This document shows, one piece after another, positions 61,801 to 64,000 of a DNA stretch of 64,000 nt. Source of the stretch: Litomosoides sigmodontis (taxonomy: Eukaryota; Nematoda; Chromadorea; Rhabditida; Onchocercidae); assembly GCA_963070105.1 (NCBI GenBank), contig OY718807.1, positions 6,614,983 to 6,678,982 of the forward strand. Reading direction: 5' to 3'. The notes beneath the pieces were generated by a model. It saw only the letters and a program-made list of their open reading frames with translations, did not search any database and was not told the DNA's origin. A program made the position numbers and the translations under genes. Every line of letters begins with the position of its first letter. Within the stretch, counting starts at the first letter, position 1.

Positions 61801-64000
61801 GAACTTTCTGATGAAATAGCTCGTTATCTTGCATTGGTTGGTGTAAATGAAATACAGCCATCGCCAGAAGCTTCAGCGTTTAAGCCGGTTTCGTTGTTGA
61901 TCACGAAAAAATTGAATCAGTTTAAACCATCACAACCTATGTCAAATAGGTGTATATCGTGGTGCCCAGCACTACAAAATTGGAATCCATGGAAGTCTGA
62001 GAATATCGATAAAGCTCCGCTTGCTTCCGTATGTTCTTTTTCGTTGAAGTTTGAAGTTTTTTTGCACTGTCCGATTTATACCATGGTACCAATTACTAAT
62101 GTGGATATTGAGAAATTGATTGAATTAGGTTGAAGGTTATGAGTGAGAGATGAATGGTGGTATATAAAATATAGATATAATTGTGATTATTTTTTTGCTT
62201 CCTATATCACATTATTTTAGCATACATAAGGAAGCCATTTATTTATATTTGAAGCCCTTTTATGCTGTTGGTTTTATTTATTTTTCAGATGTCTCTTGAG
62301 GCGATAAGTGCCGACTTATTAGAAACGGAAAAGAAACGAAAGATACCACGAAACATAAAGACTCAACGAGAATCATTACCTGTGTATCAACAGCGCAGTC
62401 AGCTAATTGATACTATCGCAGCTAATTCAGTCACGATAGTGAAAGGTGAAACAGGTTGTGGAAAATCTACTCAGGTTTTGTTTTCTTTGTTTTCGATGAT
62501 AGAATTGATTGCTGTTTATTATTTACATTAAGTTATTTACATTGAGATTTAATTCCAGTTTGTAATGCTTCATGATTACCGTTCATTATTGACGTGATAC
62601 GGACGCGGCTTTTAAGCGAAAGTATTCAAAACTCACTGCCTCTTTTAACCATTTGAACTTTAGTAAATCATGCTATAACTTTTGCTATTATTGCCAAATA
62701 ACCTTTTGCGTAGTTGTATTTTTATTCCCTTTCTCTGCTTCTATAAGTTTTTTATGGGCCGAAATTTTTGAGCATTTTAGGTTTGTCAATACTTGTTGGA
62801 ACATTACATAAACAATTGTCGTGGTGCGGAATTCGCTGCGTTTGTGACTCAACCACGAAAACTCAGCGCTATAACGCTGGCTGAGCGTGTTGCCGATGAA
62901 CGTGGGGAGCAAGTGGGAGTTTCAGTTGGATACGCTGTCAGGTACATTCAGAAATTTCTCGTAGCAATTTCAAATGGTAAAATAACGAAAGCTTTGGTTA
63001 AATGCGTTAGCATTGTTGAAACGAAAAAAACCAGAACGTTTACTTTCTAAACCCTAAAGGCAAAAGATTATTTGCTATCCACTGTATCATAGTTTCAATT
63101 TATATTTGTAAAACTTTGTCATTACCGCAAATTTTCCATTTAATTAATGCCTGAGATGTTATCAGCATACCGTATAATTATTTTCTTAACATCTAAAGGC
63201 GATGAAAGGATCATATGAGAAACACGTCTTGTAGGTTTGATTCACTTCATCCTAGACCGTATGGATCACTGATGTTTGTCACTGTTGGTCTGCTGTTGAA
63301 AAAATTGGAATCAGGCTTGCGTGGAATAAGCCATATTATTGTTGATGAAATTCATGAGCGAGATATTAATGTAAGATTCTGATATTCTATGATTTTGTCA
63401 TCATGAATTATAACGAATCATAATTTAAGGATTTTTGTCCTTTGACGGGCTTTTTTTTCGTGCAGCTTGTTAGTACTCTTAGATGCTTATTTAATTGTCA
63501 TTTCCTGATTTTTCTTGTATTTTTTTACTTTTCTGTTTTTATAGGCAATTTAACTTTAAAGTAACCTGATAAAATTTCTGCAAGGGATTGGAAACTGTTA
63601 AACAAATAGGTTACGATTTTGTGTTGAATTAAAATTTTTTTTGAGGATCTATATTCCATCTTTTTGTCTTATGAACATGCAGTGAAAAAAAAATGTGGAT
63701 ATAAATAAAGCTGAAAGGTAATTAGCATCATTTACTTGCTGAACATATAGTATTTTTCCTGTATATACATTTAAACAGTCATACAAAAATTACGATTTCT
63801 CTCAAGTTGTTTTTTTAAGGGTTTTAAAGTGTTAGTTTTCAGACGGACTTTATCATGATTGTGTTACGCGACATGGTGAATATGTATCCCGATTTGAGAG
63901 TTATTTTAATGTCTGCAACCGTTGATACCACTCTTTTCACCAATTACTTTGGCAATTGCTCAGTGATCGTGCTTGAAGGACGAAATTTTCCCGTTCAGCG
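58856..64000 (+). CDS. rha-1: ATP-dependent RNA helicase A (DHX9/RHA-1), 3' part off the window
   Basis: DEAH-family helicase that unwinds RNA, DNA and RNA:DNA hybrids in the nucleus. Exons: 58856-58988, 59162-59289, 59496-59693, 60133-60275, 60695-60741, 61446-61582, 61771-62028, 62289-62474, 62781-62941, 63235-63370, 63843 to the edge. Phases agree; 561 residues are in the window (the family is about 1,270). The N-terminus [17 protein letters not shown] starts dsRBD1 (to about residue 77, [17 protein letters not shown]). dsRBD2 spans about 166-250 ([39 protein letters not shown]). The helicase core shows Walker [11 protein letters not shown] near 401-410, motif Ia [12 protein letters not shown] at 501-504 ([10 protein letters not shown]) and SAT in ILMSATVD. 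An acceptor GTTAACAG (ends 58850) precedes the ATG by five bases. Motifs IV-VI, the OB fold and the RGG tail lie beyond the right edge. Confidence 0.96.

Overview
Eukaryotic, AT-rich genomic DNA, most likely from a nematode. Genes are broken into 60-200 bp exons with short to medium GT-AG introns. Several start codons lie 1-35 bp behind a splice acceptor with no 5' exon visible, the usual look of spliced-leader trans-splicing. The TPP2, DDX47, RNR-2 and RNA helicase A proteins are also similar in style to those of C. elegans. Intron sizes and AT content would suit a parasitic clade III (filaria-like) species, but that is inference. No bacterial operons, CRISPR arrays, tRNA or rRNA genes were seen. 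Annotation was by reading splice junctions and checking that exon phases add up; no alignment was run.

Layout. 1-7,814 (-): tripeptidyl-peptidase II, 22 exons, C-terminus cut off by the left edge. 7,815-12,285: intergenic. 12,286-15,771 (-): DDX47/Rrp3-type DEAD-box helicase, complete. 15,772-23,155: long gene-poor, microsatellite-rich stretch. 23,156-24,521 (+): 203-residue ankyrin-repeat protein, followed 62 bp later by a 1.19 kb TTA triplet array. 28,672-33,392 (+): TPR protein resembling the N-terminal part of CABIN1/HIR3, with an unresolved frame break before its last open exon. 34,041-35,599 (-): STEEP1 (CXorf56) orthologue. 36,640-42,011 (+): unrecognised protein of about 600 residues with possible internal module duplication; two of its introns share a 223 bp duplicated block. 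43,731-45,965 (+): ribonucleotide reductase small subunit, complete with all metal ligands. 49,050-50,533 (-): unrecognised 184-residue protein. 55,006-57,229 (+): BTB-domain protein with two possible C-terminal ends, one Cys-rich. 58,856-64,000 (+): DHX9/RHA-1 helicase, N-terminal 561 residues, running off the right edge.

Functionally the window is mostly housekeeping: proteolysis downstream of the proteasome (TPP2), pre-rRNA processing (DDX47), dNTP synthesis (RNR-2) and RNA unwinding (RHA-1). Mixed with these are poorly characterised or lineage-restricted genes. Neighbours look unrelated in pathway and are not arranged as tight operons. The most interesting items are the unrecognised 600-residue protein, the TPR gene with the frame break, the BTB gene with alternative ends, a duplicated splice donor in DDX47, and the very long pure TTA array in the likely 3' region of the ankyrin gene.
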